DNA of 64,000 nt. It comes from Solitalea longa (GTDB lineage: Bacteria; Bacteroidota; Bacteroidia; Sphingobacteriales; Sphingobacteriaceae). The stretch is taken from assembly GCF_002920915.1 (NCBI RefSeq), contig NZ_PQVF01000008.1, positions 62,001 through 126,000 of the forward strand, read 5' to 3'. Shown here piece after piece: positions 45,346 to 54,257 of the stretch. The translations under genes and the position numbers were made by a program. The notes under the pieces were generated by a model. The model worked only from the letters and a program-made list of their open reading frames with translations, was not told the DNA's origin and made no database searches. Every line of letters starts with the position of its first letter. Position 1 is the first letter of the stretch.

Positions 45346-47371
45346 GCGTGTTATACTTGTTTTTTTACTTATCCCCTGGCTTTCAAGATCGTTTGCACAA
45401 AAAGAAATTGATCCGGTGGTTGATAATATTGTTGAAGCAATTGCAACAGCTACTGACCGGGAGGATTTAGACCTGAATGAACTTACCCAGCAACTCTATT
45501 TTTACTATCGTCATCCTTTAAATCTAAACACTGCAACCGCTTCAGAATTAGAATTGTTATATGTTCTTTCTGACTTACAGATAACAGACTTAAAAAAGCA
45601 TATTGCACGTTTCGGACCTTTAATTGATTTTGCTGAGCTCCAGACCATCGAACTATTTGATAAAACCACCATGGTAAAACTCAAACCTTTTGTAACGGTA
45701 GAAAACACTTCTTTCTTAGGAAAGCTAAAGTTGAGCAAACCTGAAAATGAATTCGTTTTAAGGGTTTCTCAATACCTTGAACCCTCCAAAGGATTTACTT
45801 CAAAAATTTACAATGGAAGTCCTGCCCGAATTTTTGGACGTTACTCCATGTATTTTTCTGATAAGATCAATTTTACATTATCCGTAGAAAAAGATCCGGG
45901 TGAGCCATTTTTTGGTAAAAATCAAAAATTAGGCTTCGATTTTTATTCTGCCAGTCTCAGCTTTAGAAATATTGGAAGATTGAAACAATTGGTAATTGGC
46001 GATTATTCGTTGCAATTTGGGCAAGGGTTAGCCATGTGGACCGGCTACAGTATTGGTAAAAGCGCTTTGGTTAACGCAATAGCTAAAAATGGTAATGGCC
46101 CCCGACCCTACCGATCAATTGCTGAAAACGGCTATTTCAGAGGGCTAAGTGCAAGTGTTTCCTTATCCAAACATCTTAGCATCACTCCTTTCTTTTCCTA
46201 CCGTTATTTAGATGGTAACCTGATTCAAAAAGATTCAACTGATGAGGTTAAGGTTTCATCCTTGCAAACAACAGGCTATCATCGCTCTTCAAATGAACTT
46301 GATGATAAACAAAGTTTAAATGAACTCTTAGTGGGCGGAAATCTATGGATATCTCCATTAAAAAGACTTAATTTCTCGCTTACATCGTACCATCTTCAGT
46401 TTGATAAATCCCTTGAACAAGAGACTGCTCTTTATAATCAATTCGGATTTAAAGGTAAAGAGCAAACGGTTTATGCTCTAGCTTATCAGTTAAACTTAGT
46501 CCGATTTTATTTCTTTGGAGAACAGACCAAAGTTAGCAATGGCGGCATGGCGTTTTTAAACGGAGTAATGATGAGTCTAACCCCAAAGGCTACCTTAACA
46601 TTGGTTCACCGGCGGTTCGACAAAAACTTTAATTCGTTTTATAGCCAGGCTTTGAGTGAAGCATCTACTAACAATAATGAAAAAGGATTTTACGCAGGTC
46701 TCACCGTTAACTTTTCAACGAAACTATCACTCAGTGCTTTTAGCGATTTCTTCGAATTTCCGTGGCTGCGTTATCGAGTTGATGCCCCCTCAAAAGGCAA
46801 TGAATACTTTTGTATGCTAACCTACTCTCCTAGCAAAAAACTGAGTATTGAGGGTCGTTATAGCCGACAACAAAAAGAGATTGATCTATCGAATGATGCA
46901 TCGACCATTACTCCTGTTATTGATGTTGTTAAAAACGCTTATCGTGTAGGTTTAATTTACAGTTTAAATGAGTTTATAGCCATTGGTAACCGTGCTGATG
47001 CAGTTTACTTTAACAATGGAATAAACACTACGGAAAAGGGGTTAGCTTTCTCCTTAAGTATTGCTGCCCAAAACAGATCTAAAAAGCTAAGTGTGGACAG
47101 CCGATTTACCTTGTTTGACACCGATTCATACAATTCACGCATTTACGCTTCCGAAAGAGATATATTATATTCCTACTCATATGCAATGTACCAGGATTCG
47201 GGTGCCCGATTTTATATCAATGTTAAAGTTTCACCGTTAAAAAAGCTCAGTTTTTGGGCCCGATACAGCATTTATTCCTACCGCAATAAAGATGAATTGG
47301 GCTCGGGTAATGACCTTATTCAGGGAAATAAAAAATCAGAAGCCAAGGTTCAAATGCGATTAACTTTTTAA
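45335..47371 (+). CDS. ComEA-like helix-hairpin-helix domain fused to an outer-membrane beta-barrel
   Basis: A 678-aa protein. A signal peptide (1-21) is followed by a helical linker, then a helix-hairpin-helix segment (about 60-125) beginning HPLNLNTATASELELL and continuing FGPLIDFAELQTIELF, the pattern of ComEA-type DNA-binding repeats. The remaining 550 residues are rich in amphipathic strands and end in QMRLTF with a terminal Phe, so an outer-membrane barrel is likely. It overlaps the PorV-like gene and lies 2 nt before comEC. Role inferred: DNA capture or passage at the outer membrane during transformation. Confidence 0.8.
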   Translation: MNFKRVILVFLLIPWLSRSFAQKEIDPVVDNIVEAIATATDREDLDLNELTQQLYFYYRHPLNLNTATASELELLYVLSDLQITDLKKHIARFGPLIDFAELQTIELFDKTTMVKLKPFVTVENTSFLGKLKLSKPENEFVLRVSQYLEPSKGFTSKIYNGSPARIFGRYSMYFSDKINFTLSVEKDPGEPFFGKNQKLGFDFYSASLSFRNIGRLKQLVIGDYSLQFGQGLAMWTGYSIGKSALVNAIAKNGNGPRPYRSIAENGYFRGLSASVSLSKHLSITPFFSYRYLDGNLIQKDSTDEVKVSSLQTTGYHRSSNELDDKQSLNELLVGGNLWISPLKRLNFSLTSYHLQFDKSLEQETALYNQFGFKGKEQTVYALAYQLNLVRFYFFGEQTKVSNGGMAFLNGVMMSLTPKATLTLVHRRFDKNFNSFYSQALSEASTNNNEKGFYAGLTVNFSTKLSLSAFSDFFEFPWLRYRVDAPSKGNEYFCMLTYSPSKKLSIEGRYSRQQKEIDLSNDASTITPVIDVVKNAYRVGLIYSLNEFIAIGNRADAVYFNNGINTTEKGLAFSLSIAAQNRSKKLSVDSRFTLFDTDSYNSRIYASERDILYSYSYAMYQDSGARFYINVKVSPLKKLSFWARYSIYSYRNKDELGSGNDLIQGNKKSEAKVQMRLTF

Positions 47372-47373
47372 CT

Positions 47374-49464
47374 ATGAGTAGTTTTCGTTTACAAACCCGC
47401 CAGTTAACTTTTGTTCGAATTCTTTTCCCATTTATGGCAGGAATTTGTGCTGGCTGTTTTTCTGAATTTAATGCAATACTTTATTGGTTACTGTTAACTG
47501 TCGCCATATTAATTTTAGTGCTAACTACCCATTTTAACCGCCAAATCAACAAAACCCGATGGAGAAAATATAAAGGGCTAGCTATTAATTTCAGCTTTAT
47601 TTTAACCGGATTTTGCACTTCAGGATTACACAATGAACTGGTTTATAAAGACCATTTCACTTCCCACTCTTCCGATTATTTGCTGGTAAAGATAACCGAC
47701 CCTCCAATCCGAAAAGGGGTGAATTTACAGTTTAAGGCAAATGTGGTAATGGCAGTAAAAAATAATGTTCAAAAACAGGCTTCAGGCAACTTACTGGTTA
47801 CTATAAATACACCAAAGGACCTTAACTACAACGAATACATACTGATTAAAGCTAAGTTTAAGGAAACTACTCCCCCACAAAACCCTTTCGAATTTGATTA
47901 CAAAAGATACCTTCAATTTAAAAACATTCATTATCAAACTTATTTACAAGCTGAGGAATACAAAATAGTTAAGCATGAGGAAAAATTCGATCTTACTTTA
48001 TGGTCAATTAGGGTTCGGGAACAGTGTGTACAGTTATTTAATAAATACATCCCAAAAACCGAAAATGCCGGCATTTCAGCCGCTTTTTTATTAGGCTACC
48101 GTGCCGATTTAAGTCCTGAAATTGTGAATGGGTTTACCAATACGGGAACATTGCATATCCTTTCTGTTTCGGGACTTCATGTTACCATTATTTACCTGGT
48201 CATTAATACCCTGCTTTTATTCTTAAATCGATTTAAGCGCGGTAAACTGATCAAAACCGTTTTAGTTTTAATTTTGATTTGGCTTTATGCACTTATAACC
48301 GGAATGTCTCCGGCGGTGTGCCGGTCCGCTTTTATGATAAGTGTGGTTGCCGTAGCCGAGGGAACGAATCGATATACCAATATTTATAATTCAATTGCTG
48401 TTTCCGTTTTTTTCCTCCTTCTGTTGGATCCTTATTTGTTATTCGATGTAGGGTTTCAGCTTTCTTACATAGCCGTTTGGGGCATTATTTATTTTCAGCC
48501 TAAAATTTACAGTTGGGTTTATACCGAAAACAAATTGCTGAATTATGTATGGTCAATGACAAGCGTATCCTTAGCTGCCCAATTGGCCACTTTTCCTTTG
48601 TCGATCTATTATTTTCACCAGTTCCCCAACTATTTTTTAATTGCCAATATTCTTGTCATTCCATTAGCTACTGTCATCTTATTTGGAGGAATATTACTTC
48701 TTTCGGTTTCGTTTATGCCCAGTTTAGCGGGATTAATAGGACTGTGCTTAACAAATATTATCGACCTAATGAATTGGATCTTATTAAAGCTTAGCCATTT
48801 GCCTTTTGCAACTTTCAATGGAATATGGATAAACAATTATTCCTTATTACTCTTAACCTTAATTATAATTACCATTGGCTATCGTTTATCGGAAAAATCC
48901 AAAGCAGCATGGAACCTAACCTTTATTTTGATCATCAGTTTTATCATTTCTTTCAACCTCGAAAACCTGATGAAATTTCAGGAAAATGAGTTGTTAATAT
49001 TTTCAATCAAAGGAAATACTGTCCTTGCTTGTAAGAATCAAAACCGACTGCAACTAATTGCTGATCAAGAAAATTTAGGAAAGAGCTACGCCTTTTCAAT
49101 TAAACCGTATGTTGATCGGTCAAATGCACAAGTAAACATTGATTCGTTGGGTAGCAATTTAAAATCCCGACATCTTGTTAAACATAAAAATTATATACAG
49201 TTTTATGATGTAAGAATTAGCATTATTGATGATCAGTTTCGGTATTTTAAACCTGTAAAAAAGCTAAAAGTTGATTACTTATTGATCAGTGGAAGAAAAA
49301 ACCTCAATATTTCTGATTTAATAAACATGTATGAATTCGACACCCTGATTATCGACAAGTCGGTTGCTGAATATTACGCCAATAAAATGGAGCTTCAGTG
49401 TAAAAAGCTGGGTATTAAAACCATAAACATTTATCAATCAACAGCCTTAAGAATAGCTATTTAG
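47374..49464 (+). CDS. comEC: ComEC/Rec2-family DNA uptake channel
   Basis: A 696-aa polytopic inner-membrane protein for DNA import. Two membrane segments open it, a soluble DUF4131-type domain follows (about 75-230), then the Competence channel core (about 235-520) with SAAFLLGYRADLSPEI, HILSVSGLHVTI and TGMSPAVCRSAFM. The C-terminal 170 residues replace the usual metallo-beta-lactamase nuclease domain and show no HxHxDH motif. It begins 2 nt after the HHH-barrel gene and its stop abuts the next ATG. Confidence 0.93.
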   Translation: MSSFRLQTRQLTFVRILFPFMAGICAGCFSEFNAILYWLLLTVAILILVLTTHFNRQINKTRWRKYKGLAINFSFILTGFCTSGLHNELVYKDHFTSHSSDYLLVKITDPPIRKGVNLQFKANVVMAVKNNVQKQASGNLLVTINTPKDLNYNEYILIKAKFKETTPPQNPFEFDYKRYLQFKNIHYQTYLQAEEYKIVKHEEKFDLTLWSIRVREQCVQLFNKYIPKTENAGISAAFLLGYRADLSPEIVNGFTNTGTLHILSVSGLHVTIIYLVINTLLLFLNRFKRGKLIKTVLVLILIWLYALITGMSPAVCRSAFMISVVAVAEGTNRYTNIYNSIAVSVFFLLLLDPYLLFDVGFQLSYIAVWGIIYFQPKIYSWVYTENKLLNYVWSMTSVSLAAQLATFPLSIYYFHQFPNYFLIANILVIPLATVILFGGILLLSVSFMPSLAGLIGLCLTNIIDLMNWILLKLSHLPFATFNGIWINNYSLLLLTLIIITIGYRLSEKSKAAWNLTFILIISFIISFNLENLMKFQENELLIFSIKGNTVLACKNQNRLQLIADQENLGKSYAFSIKPYVDRSNAQVNIDSLGSNLKSRHLVKHKNYIQFYDVRISIIDDQFRYFKPVKKLKVDYLLISGRKNLNISDLINMYEFDTLIIDKSVAEYYANKMELQCKKLGIKTINIYQSTALRIAI

Positions 49465-50241
49465 ATGGAAGAACTGGTGAAATTTACAATTGAAGATCGC
49501 ATTGCCTTTATAACGCTAAACCGACCTGAAAAACGAAACGCTTTGAATGAAGAGGTGGTTCAGCAGCTAAAGAAATTTATCTATAAGGCAGAAAAAGACG
49601 TTAATATAAAAGTAATTGTTCTGGAAGCTGAAGGCGAGGTTTTTAGCGCCGGTGCTGATCTGGCTTATCTCCAAAAATTACAGCAAAATTCGGTTAATGA
49701 AAATATTGCCGATAGCCATCAACTGCGTGAATTATTCAGTGCCATTTATTTTTCAAGTAAAATTACCATTGCTAAAGTGCAGGGCCATGCCATTGCAGGC
49801 GGCTGTGGCTTGGCTACTGTTTGTGATTTTGTATTTTCCGCTCACGAAGCCCAGTTTGGATATACCGAAGTTAAAATTGGCTTTGTTCCGGCTATTGTTG
49901 CTTTATTTTTGATCAGAAAAATTGGGGAAGGAAAGGCTAAAGACCTTTTGTTAAGCGGAAGACTGATCTCCTCCATAGAAGCAAAAGAAATAGGGTTGAT
50001 AAATGATATGGTGGATCACAACGAACTTGATGAAGTAGTAAAAACCTTTGCATTAAAAATGTGTAATGAAACCTCAGCCAATTCAATTGCCATTACCAAA
50101 GATCTGATTCAAAAGGTTCAATCTATGAAAACTGAGGAGGCCTTAATATTTGCTGCAGAAACCAATGCCCATGTTAGAAGTACCGAAGATTTTAAAAAGG
50201 GCGTGGATTCGTTTTTAACGAAAACTAAGCTGAAGTGGTAA
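49465..50241 (+). CDS. Enoyl-CoA hydratase/isomerase family protein
   Basis: A 258-aa crotonase-fold enzyme acting on acyl-CoA. The oxyanion-hole segments FSAGADLAYLQKL and AIAGGCGLATVCDF are intact, and the glutamate in FGYTEVKIGFVPA suggests hydratase activity. The real substrate is unknown; methylglutaconyl-CoA hydratase-like use is possible. Its ATG directly abuts the comEC stop, so it is the last gene of that operon, with no obvious functional link. It converges on miaA with 11 bp between. Confidence 0.88.
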   Translation: MEELVKFTIEDRIAFITLNRPEKRNALNEEVVQQLKKFIYKAEKDVNIKVIVLEAEGEVFSAGADLAYLQKLQQNSVNENIADSHQLRELFSAIYFSSKITIAKVQGHAIAGGCGLATVCDFVFSAHEAQFGYTEVKIGFVPAIVALFLIRKIGEGKAKDLLLSGRLISSIEAKEIGLINDMVDHNELDEVVKTFALKMCNETSANSIAITKDLIQKVQSMKTEEALIFAAETNAHVRSTEDFKKGVDSFLTKTKLKW

Positions 50242-50252
50242 AGGAAATTGAT

Positions 50253-51173
50253 TTATTGTTTTATTGTTTTTACCAAAATCCTTAACTGTTCATCCAAAGG
50301 TTCTTCGCCGTTTATCCAATTGATCGTTAAACCGTCGCGTTCCATTTTGCGAAAATAGGTCATTTGGCGTTTGGCAAACTGATGAATTCCCGTCTCCAAT
50401 CGTTCCAGCATCGTTTCATAATCTAGTTCAGCATTTAAATATTGGGCAATAAATTTATACTCGAGGCCGTAATAAACAAGGGTTTCCATCGAAACTCCTT
50501 TTGCTAAAAGATGCTTTACCTCCTCGATCATACCTTCACTGATCCGTTTGAGTAAACGCTCCGAAATGCGCTCACGGCGCGATTCCCTGGAAATATCAAT
50601 TCCGAAGATGACTGCATTTACCTGAGGTAAGGAATGAAAATCATGTGAGTTTTTATTAAGGTATGTACCAATCTCTATTGCCCTGATCAACCGTTTTAAC
50701 GTTGATATATCAGCCAACCCTGAATATGAAGAGGTTAATTGCTGATGGATAACAATAAGTTCTTCTTTGGATTTAACAGCCATTTCGGCCCTTAAATCTT
50801 CATCAATAGGAACAGATGTGTATTGAAAATCTTTTAAAACCGATTCGATGTATAAACCTGTGCCACCACATAAAACCGCTATCTTTCCTTTGGCTTTTAT
50901 CGATGTGTATGCTCGTTCAAAATCCTGTTGAAATTCAAAAATATTGTACTTCTCTCCTGCTTCTCGAATATTTATTAAATGGTAAGGAATAGCTGTTCCA
51001 TTAATTTCGAACTCATGTAGATCTTTACCGGTGCCAATGTTCATATCCTTATAAACCTGGCGAGAGTCGGCACTTATAACTTCTCCGTTAAGCTCAAAAG
51101 CCAGGCGAACTGCTAACCTGGTTTTTCCAGAAGCCGTAGGACCCAAAATCACTATTAAATCTGTTTCGCCCAT
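50253..51173 (-). CDS. miaA: tRNA dimethylallyltransferase
   Basis: Adds the isopentenyl group to A37 of tRNAs reading UNN codons. The 306-aa protein has the P-loop GPTASGKT (11-18), DSRQVYKDMNIGTGKD and, near the C-terminus, KRQMTYFRK. It is the normal length for a Bacteroidota MiaA. Its ATG shares one base with the preceding stop (TAATG), coupling it to the Vsr/GNAT-like gene. Confidence 0.95.
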   Translation of the reverse strand: MGETDLIVILGPTASGKTRLAVRLAFELNGEVISADSRQVYKDMNIGTGKDLHEFEINGTAIPYHLINIREAGEKYNIFEFQQDFERAYTSIKAKGKIAVLCGGTGLYIESVLKDFQYTSVPIDEDLRAEMAVKSKEELIVIHQQLTSSYSGLADISTLKRLIRAIEIGTYLNKNSHDFHSLPQVNAVIFGIDISRESRRERISERLLKRISEGMIEEVKHLLAKGVSMETLVYYGLEYKFIAQYLNAELDYETMLERLETGIHQFAKRQMTYFRKMERDGLTINWINGEEPLDEQLRILVKTIKQ

Positions 51174-52018
51174 TACTTTATCACTAAACGGAATTTTAAA
51201 TTACCCTGATTTTTTATGCGAACATAACCCAAGCGTATCATGAGTTGCTCTTCTGATTCATTGGATTCTGCCATCGACAAAACAGAATGCGGAAGTTTAT
51301 GAGCATAATAGCGTAACCATTCACCTTCTTTCACCCAAAACTGCTGCGATTCTGTTATCCCCTCTTTTTTAAATCCCAATTTCTCATAACCTTCTCCATT
51401 CGACCATTCCAAATCGGCATAAGTCATGATATCACTTGGTTTCACTTCCTCAATAAAAAACTTGATCAGCTTGCTTAATCCGCCAACTACTGTATGATCT
51501 TTAAAATTAGCAAAGCGGATCAGTTCATACGACCGATAATTCTCCCCTCTCGAAGGCATTGGCTTTCCGGCACTGAATGAAGCAACGGCAACCAGTTCAT
51601 CCTTAAAAAAAAGACCATATTTATACTTAGCTGCAGTTATTACATTTAAATGGTGGATGGATAAAAAGTTATTGAGCTGATGACTGTCAATGCGTTTAAC
51701 TTTTGTGGCGCGACCGTGGATTCGTTTAGTTTGGCCTAATAAAGAACTAATTCTTGATCGAATTACCTCATTGCTTTGGATCCATTGATCCTCCCAAACT
51801 GTAATTAACTGAAAACCTTTATTTAAATGGTTAAACAATTCGATCATTTTAAAAACGATCTCATTGTCTCTTAATTCGATAAAGGCAAAAGCAACGGTCT
51901 TTTCCGGGACCATTACGATTGAAACACCCTCAATTTGTGAAAGCTTAAGACTGAAATTATTTTCAGCGGCAAGGCGAGAAGTCCAATCGTGAAAGTTGGT
52001 TGAGATCAAATTATGCAT
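51173..52018 (-). CDS. Protein with Vsr-like endonuclease and GNAT-like segments
   Basis: A 281-aa soluble protein of uncertain function. Residues about 70-110 (VWEDQWIQSNEVIRSRISSLLG) resemble the C-terminal part of Vsr/PD-(D/E)xK-like nucleases found with phage homing endonucleases. Residues about 115-240 (GLFFKDELVAVASFS, YELIRFANFKDHTVVGG, TYADLEWSNGEGYEKLGF) resemble a GNAT-like domain often fused to them. The usual full nuclease core upstream is not obvious. A -7 box TATTTTTG (52036-52029) lies 10 nt before the ATG. It is the first gene of an operon with miaA. Confidence 0.65.
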   Translation of the reverse strand: MHNLISTNFHDWTSRLAAENNFSLKLSQIEGVSIVMVPEKTVAFAFIELRDNEIVFKMIELFNHLNKGFQLITVWEDQWIQSNEVIRSRISSLLGQTKRIHGRATKVKRIDSHQLNNFLSIHHLNVITAAKYKYGLFFKDELVAVASFSAGKPMPSRGENYRSYELIRFANFKDHTVVGGLSKLIKFFIEEVKPSDIMTYADLEWSNGEGYEKLGFKKEGITESQQFWVKEGEWLRYYAHKLPHSVLSMAESNESEEQLMIRLGYVRIKNQGNLKFRLVIK

Positions 52019-52028
52019 TATTGATCCT

Positions 52029-52036
52029 CAAAAATA
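52029..52036 (-). promoter_or_regulatory. -7 box of the Vsr/GNAT-like gene and miaA
   Basis: TATTTTTG on the minus strand, perfect consensus, 10 nt before the ATG, implying a leader of about 6 nt. Confidence 0.5.
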
Positions 52037-52099
52037 AAAAAGAAGTTCGAATCAATACTGATCTCTTAAATTCAGCAACTCATAAAAGCTATAAATAAG

Positions 52100-53407
52100 C
52101 TAAAATGACTCCCCTGCATTCAAATAGAAGGCTTTTGAGCGGTTTGCCCAGGCATAATTAAATATCAAATTAGTTCGGGTAGCTTTATCCAGTAAAATCC
52201 TGAAACCTACACCTACTGCAGGCTGTATGGTTTCAAAAAGCTTTATGCCTCTATCTTTATCACTTGCAGTGGTAAAATCACCAAAAACGGTTCCGCTGAA
52301 GAGTTGATTCTTGCTAATTGGAAATCTGTATTCAGTTTCTAAATAAAGCATATTATCTCCTCGGAACACGCCTTGAGTATACCCTTTACCGCTTCGACTC
52401 CGTTGATCCCAGCCAATGGAAGGCAAATTCAAATAAGGTACCTTACCCGAAGTAACAAACTGACCAAAAGCCCAAATGCCCCAAACATGCTGCAGGTTGC
52501 GTTTGCTTAAAGGCCTGAAGTAGCGCATTTCTGCAAATAAGACATTACTTGCCGCCTGATTTTTACCCAATTTCGGATTAATTCGAAAGTTAGCATTACC
52601 ATACCATCCGCGATTAGGGTTGATCTGGTTATCGCGCGAATCAAAGAGCAAGTTTAGACTAACGCCATTCACTGAATAATTTTTCGGATCAAATCCATAT
52701 TTCACATTATAATTATAGTGAGCCGTGTAAATTTGATTTGCTGTATCTAATTTTTTATCATCAATACTTGAATATCCATCAAAGTGTACACCTGCCCCCA
52801 CATAAAAATGTTCACTTACTAACCATGATGCTGTTTGATGGAATTTTAAATAGTTATAATCCATCGGTTCAGACAGATCATCCAGACTGAAATCCGGGTC
52901 TTCATCCCTTGGAGGAATAATATCAGTACCTAAACCATAATTGGGTTGCGAAAAAATATAAAAACGCCAGTCACCACTCAAAAAAATCTTGTTGTCTGAA
53001 AGCAACACATTGTTCTTCATGTTTATAAGCAACTGATTTTTTGTGGTGTATGTGGCGCTAAGGTTAACTGTTGAATACTTATCCTCTGGCCGGGGGCCTT
53101 TAAAAGTATACTGTCCGGTAAGCCCAAACATAAATCCGGTGGCAGGTTGTGATCCGATGACAGGAATTGCCAAAAAGAAACTATTTTTTTGCGGCTTCGG
53201 GTTCTTCCCTTTCTTCTTTTTAAATAACACGTCTCCAATATCTTTCACTTGGTATTCGGCTGAATCTGTTGCAAGTTTGATTGAATCTGTTCTCACTTTA
53301 ACTGAATCTGTTTTTGACTGTGCTAAACCTGTTTCAAAATTAAGGCAAGCAGTCACTAGCACCACTGCGCTAACTTTAAACAAGCATTTATGGAATATTT
53401 TTATCAT
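52100..53407 (-). CDS. Omp85/BamA-like outer-membrane barrel without POTRA domains
   Basis: A 435-aa surface-antigen-type (Bac_surface_Ag) barrel. After a signal peptide (about 1-29) and a low-complexity linker of repeated TDS motifs (about 33-52) comes a lysine-rich patch (FKKKKGKNPKPQK), then the barrel (about 75-435) with the family strand GVSLNLLFDSRDNQINPNRGWYGNANF. The VRGY loop typical of true BamA is replaced by GVFRGDNM. No POTRA repeats, so it is not BamA. It ends in Phe. Related proteins are sometimes linked to patatin phospholipases; none is adjacent. Confidence 0.8.
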   Translation of the reverse strand: MIKIFHKCLFKVSAVVLVTACLNFETGLAQSKTDSVKVRTDSIKLATDSAEYQVKDIGDVLFKKKKGKNPKPQKNSFFLAIPVIGSQPATGFMFGLTGQYTFKGPRPEDKYSTVNLSATYTTKNQLLINMKNNVLLSDNKIFLSGDWRFYIFSQPNYGLGTDIIPPRDEDPDFSLDDLSEPMDYNYLKFHQTASWLVSEHFYVGAGVHFDGYSSIDDKKLDTANQIYTAHYNYNVKYGFDPKNYSVNGVSLNLLFDSRDNQINPNRGWYGNANFRINPKLGKNQAASNVLFAEMRYFRPLSKRNLQHVWGIWAFGQFVTSGKVPYLNLPSIGWDQRSRSGKGYTQGVFRGDNMLYLETEYRFPISKNQLFSGTVFGDFTTASDKDRGIKLFETIQPAVGVGFRILLDKATRTNLIFNYAWANRSKAFYLNAGESF

Positions 53408-53794
53408 GAGCGTACTGGTAAATATTGTTACATATGACTACCATTTAGATTTTAAGCAATTGTTTAAACTATAAACGGTGAATTACAATTTAAGGGCATT
53501 CAATTGACAATTAATACATTCATGAACATTCAACACATTTGTCATGGGTATAAAAAACAATCCCCAAAAGATAACTTATAGTAAAAATCAGGCAAATGGT
53601 CTTGAACAGAGGGATTTTCATCGAGCGTATATAGATTGTGGTTTCAACTATTAATTTAAAGTTTTAATACTTGAAATACAATTTGTTAAAGCTATTCTAT
53701 TAAGAAAAATTGAAAATAGGAATCAATGGGTTAAAACAATTGAACACCGAAATTCTAACTAAATCCTGCTATTTTTGCCCTTCAAATTTTTAAA
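53408..53794. other. Divergent spacer before rnhA
   Basis: 387 bp with no gene. The -7 box TATTTTTG at 53770-53777 serves rnhA; nothing else was recognised. Confidence 0.6.
53770..53777 (+). promoter_or_regulatory. rnhA -7 box
   Basis: TATTTTTG followed by C, perfect consensus, 17 nt before the ATG. Confidence 0.55.
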
Positions 53795-54256
53795 ATGATT
53801 GAACTATTTACCGATGGCGCATCAAGTGGCAATCCCGGACCAGGAGGTTACGGACTCATCTTGCGTTCAGGAAAACATTATAAAGAAATTTCTGCAGGGT
53901 TTAGAAAGACCACCAACAATCGAATGGAACTTTTGGCGGTTATTGTTGGATTAGAAGCCTTAAAAGCTGATAATCAACAGGTGATCATTTATTCCGATTC
54001 GAAATATGTTGTGGATGCAGTTGAAAAAGGCTGGGTTTTTGGTTGGCAGAAGAAAGGCTATAAAGACAAGAAAAACCCTGACTTATGGGAACGTTTCTTA
54101 AAGGTTTACCGCAAGCATCAGGTTAAGTTTCAATGGATACGCGGCCATGCCGGGCATCCAGAAAACGAACGTTGTGATGAATTAGCTGTAGCAGCCGGAA
54201 AAAAACCAGAATTTGTAGATACCGTTTTTGAACGCGAAGAAAGTTTAAATAAATAG
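53795..54256 (+). CDS. rnhA: Ribonuclease HI
   Basis: Cleaves the RNA strand of RNA-DNA hybrids. The 153-aa protein keeps the catalytic set D7 (FTDGASSGNPGPGG), E45 (RMELLAV), D68 (YSDSKYV), H118 (RGHAGHPENERCDELA) and D128. It includes the basic handle region (WQKKGYKDKKNP). The length is standard. It is followed after 1 nt by the MATE gene, which starts with TTG. Confidence 0.96.
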   Translation: MIELFTDGASSGNPGPGGYGLILRSGKHYKEISAGFRKTTNNRMELLAVIVGLEALKADNQQVIIYSDSKYVVDAVEKGWVFGWQKKGYKDKKNPDLWERFLKVYRKHQVKFQWIRGHAGHPENERCDELAVAAGKKPEFVDTVFEREESLNK

Positions 54257-54257
54257 T

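Noticed and set aside
51173-53407. Prophage or mobile element around the Vsr/GNAT-like gene
   Set aside because: Neighbours are miaA and an outer-membrane barrel; no integrase, structural phage gene or repeat boundary was found.
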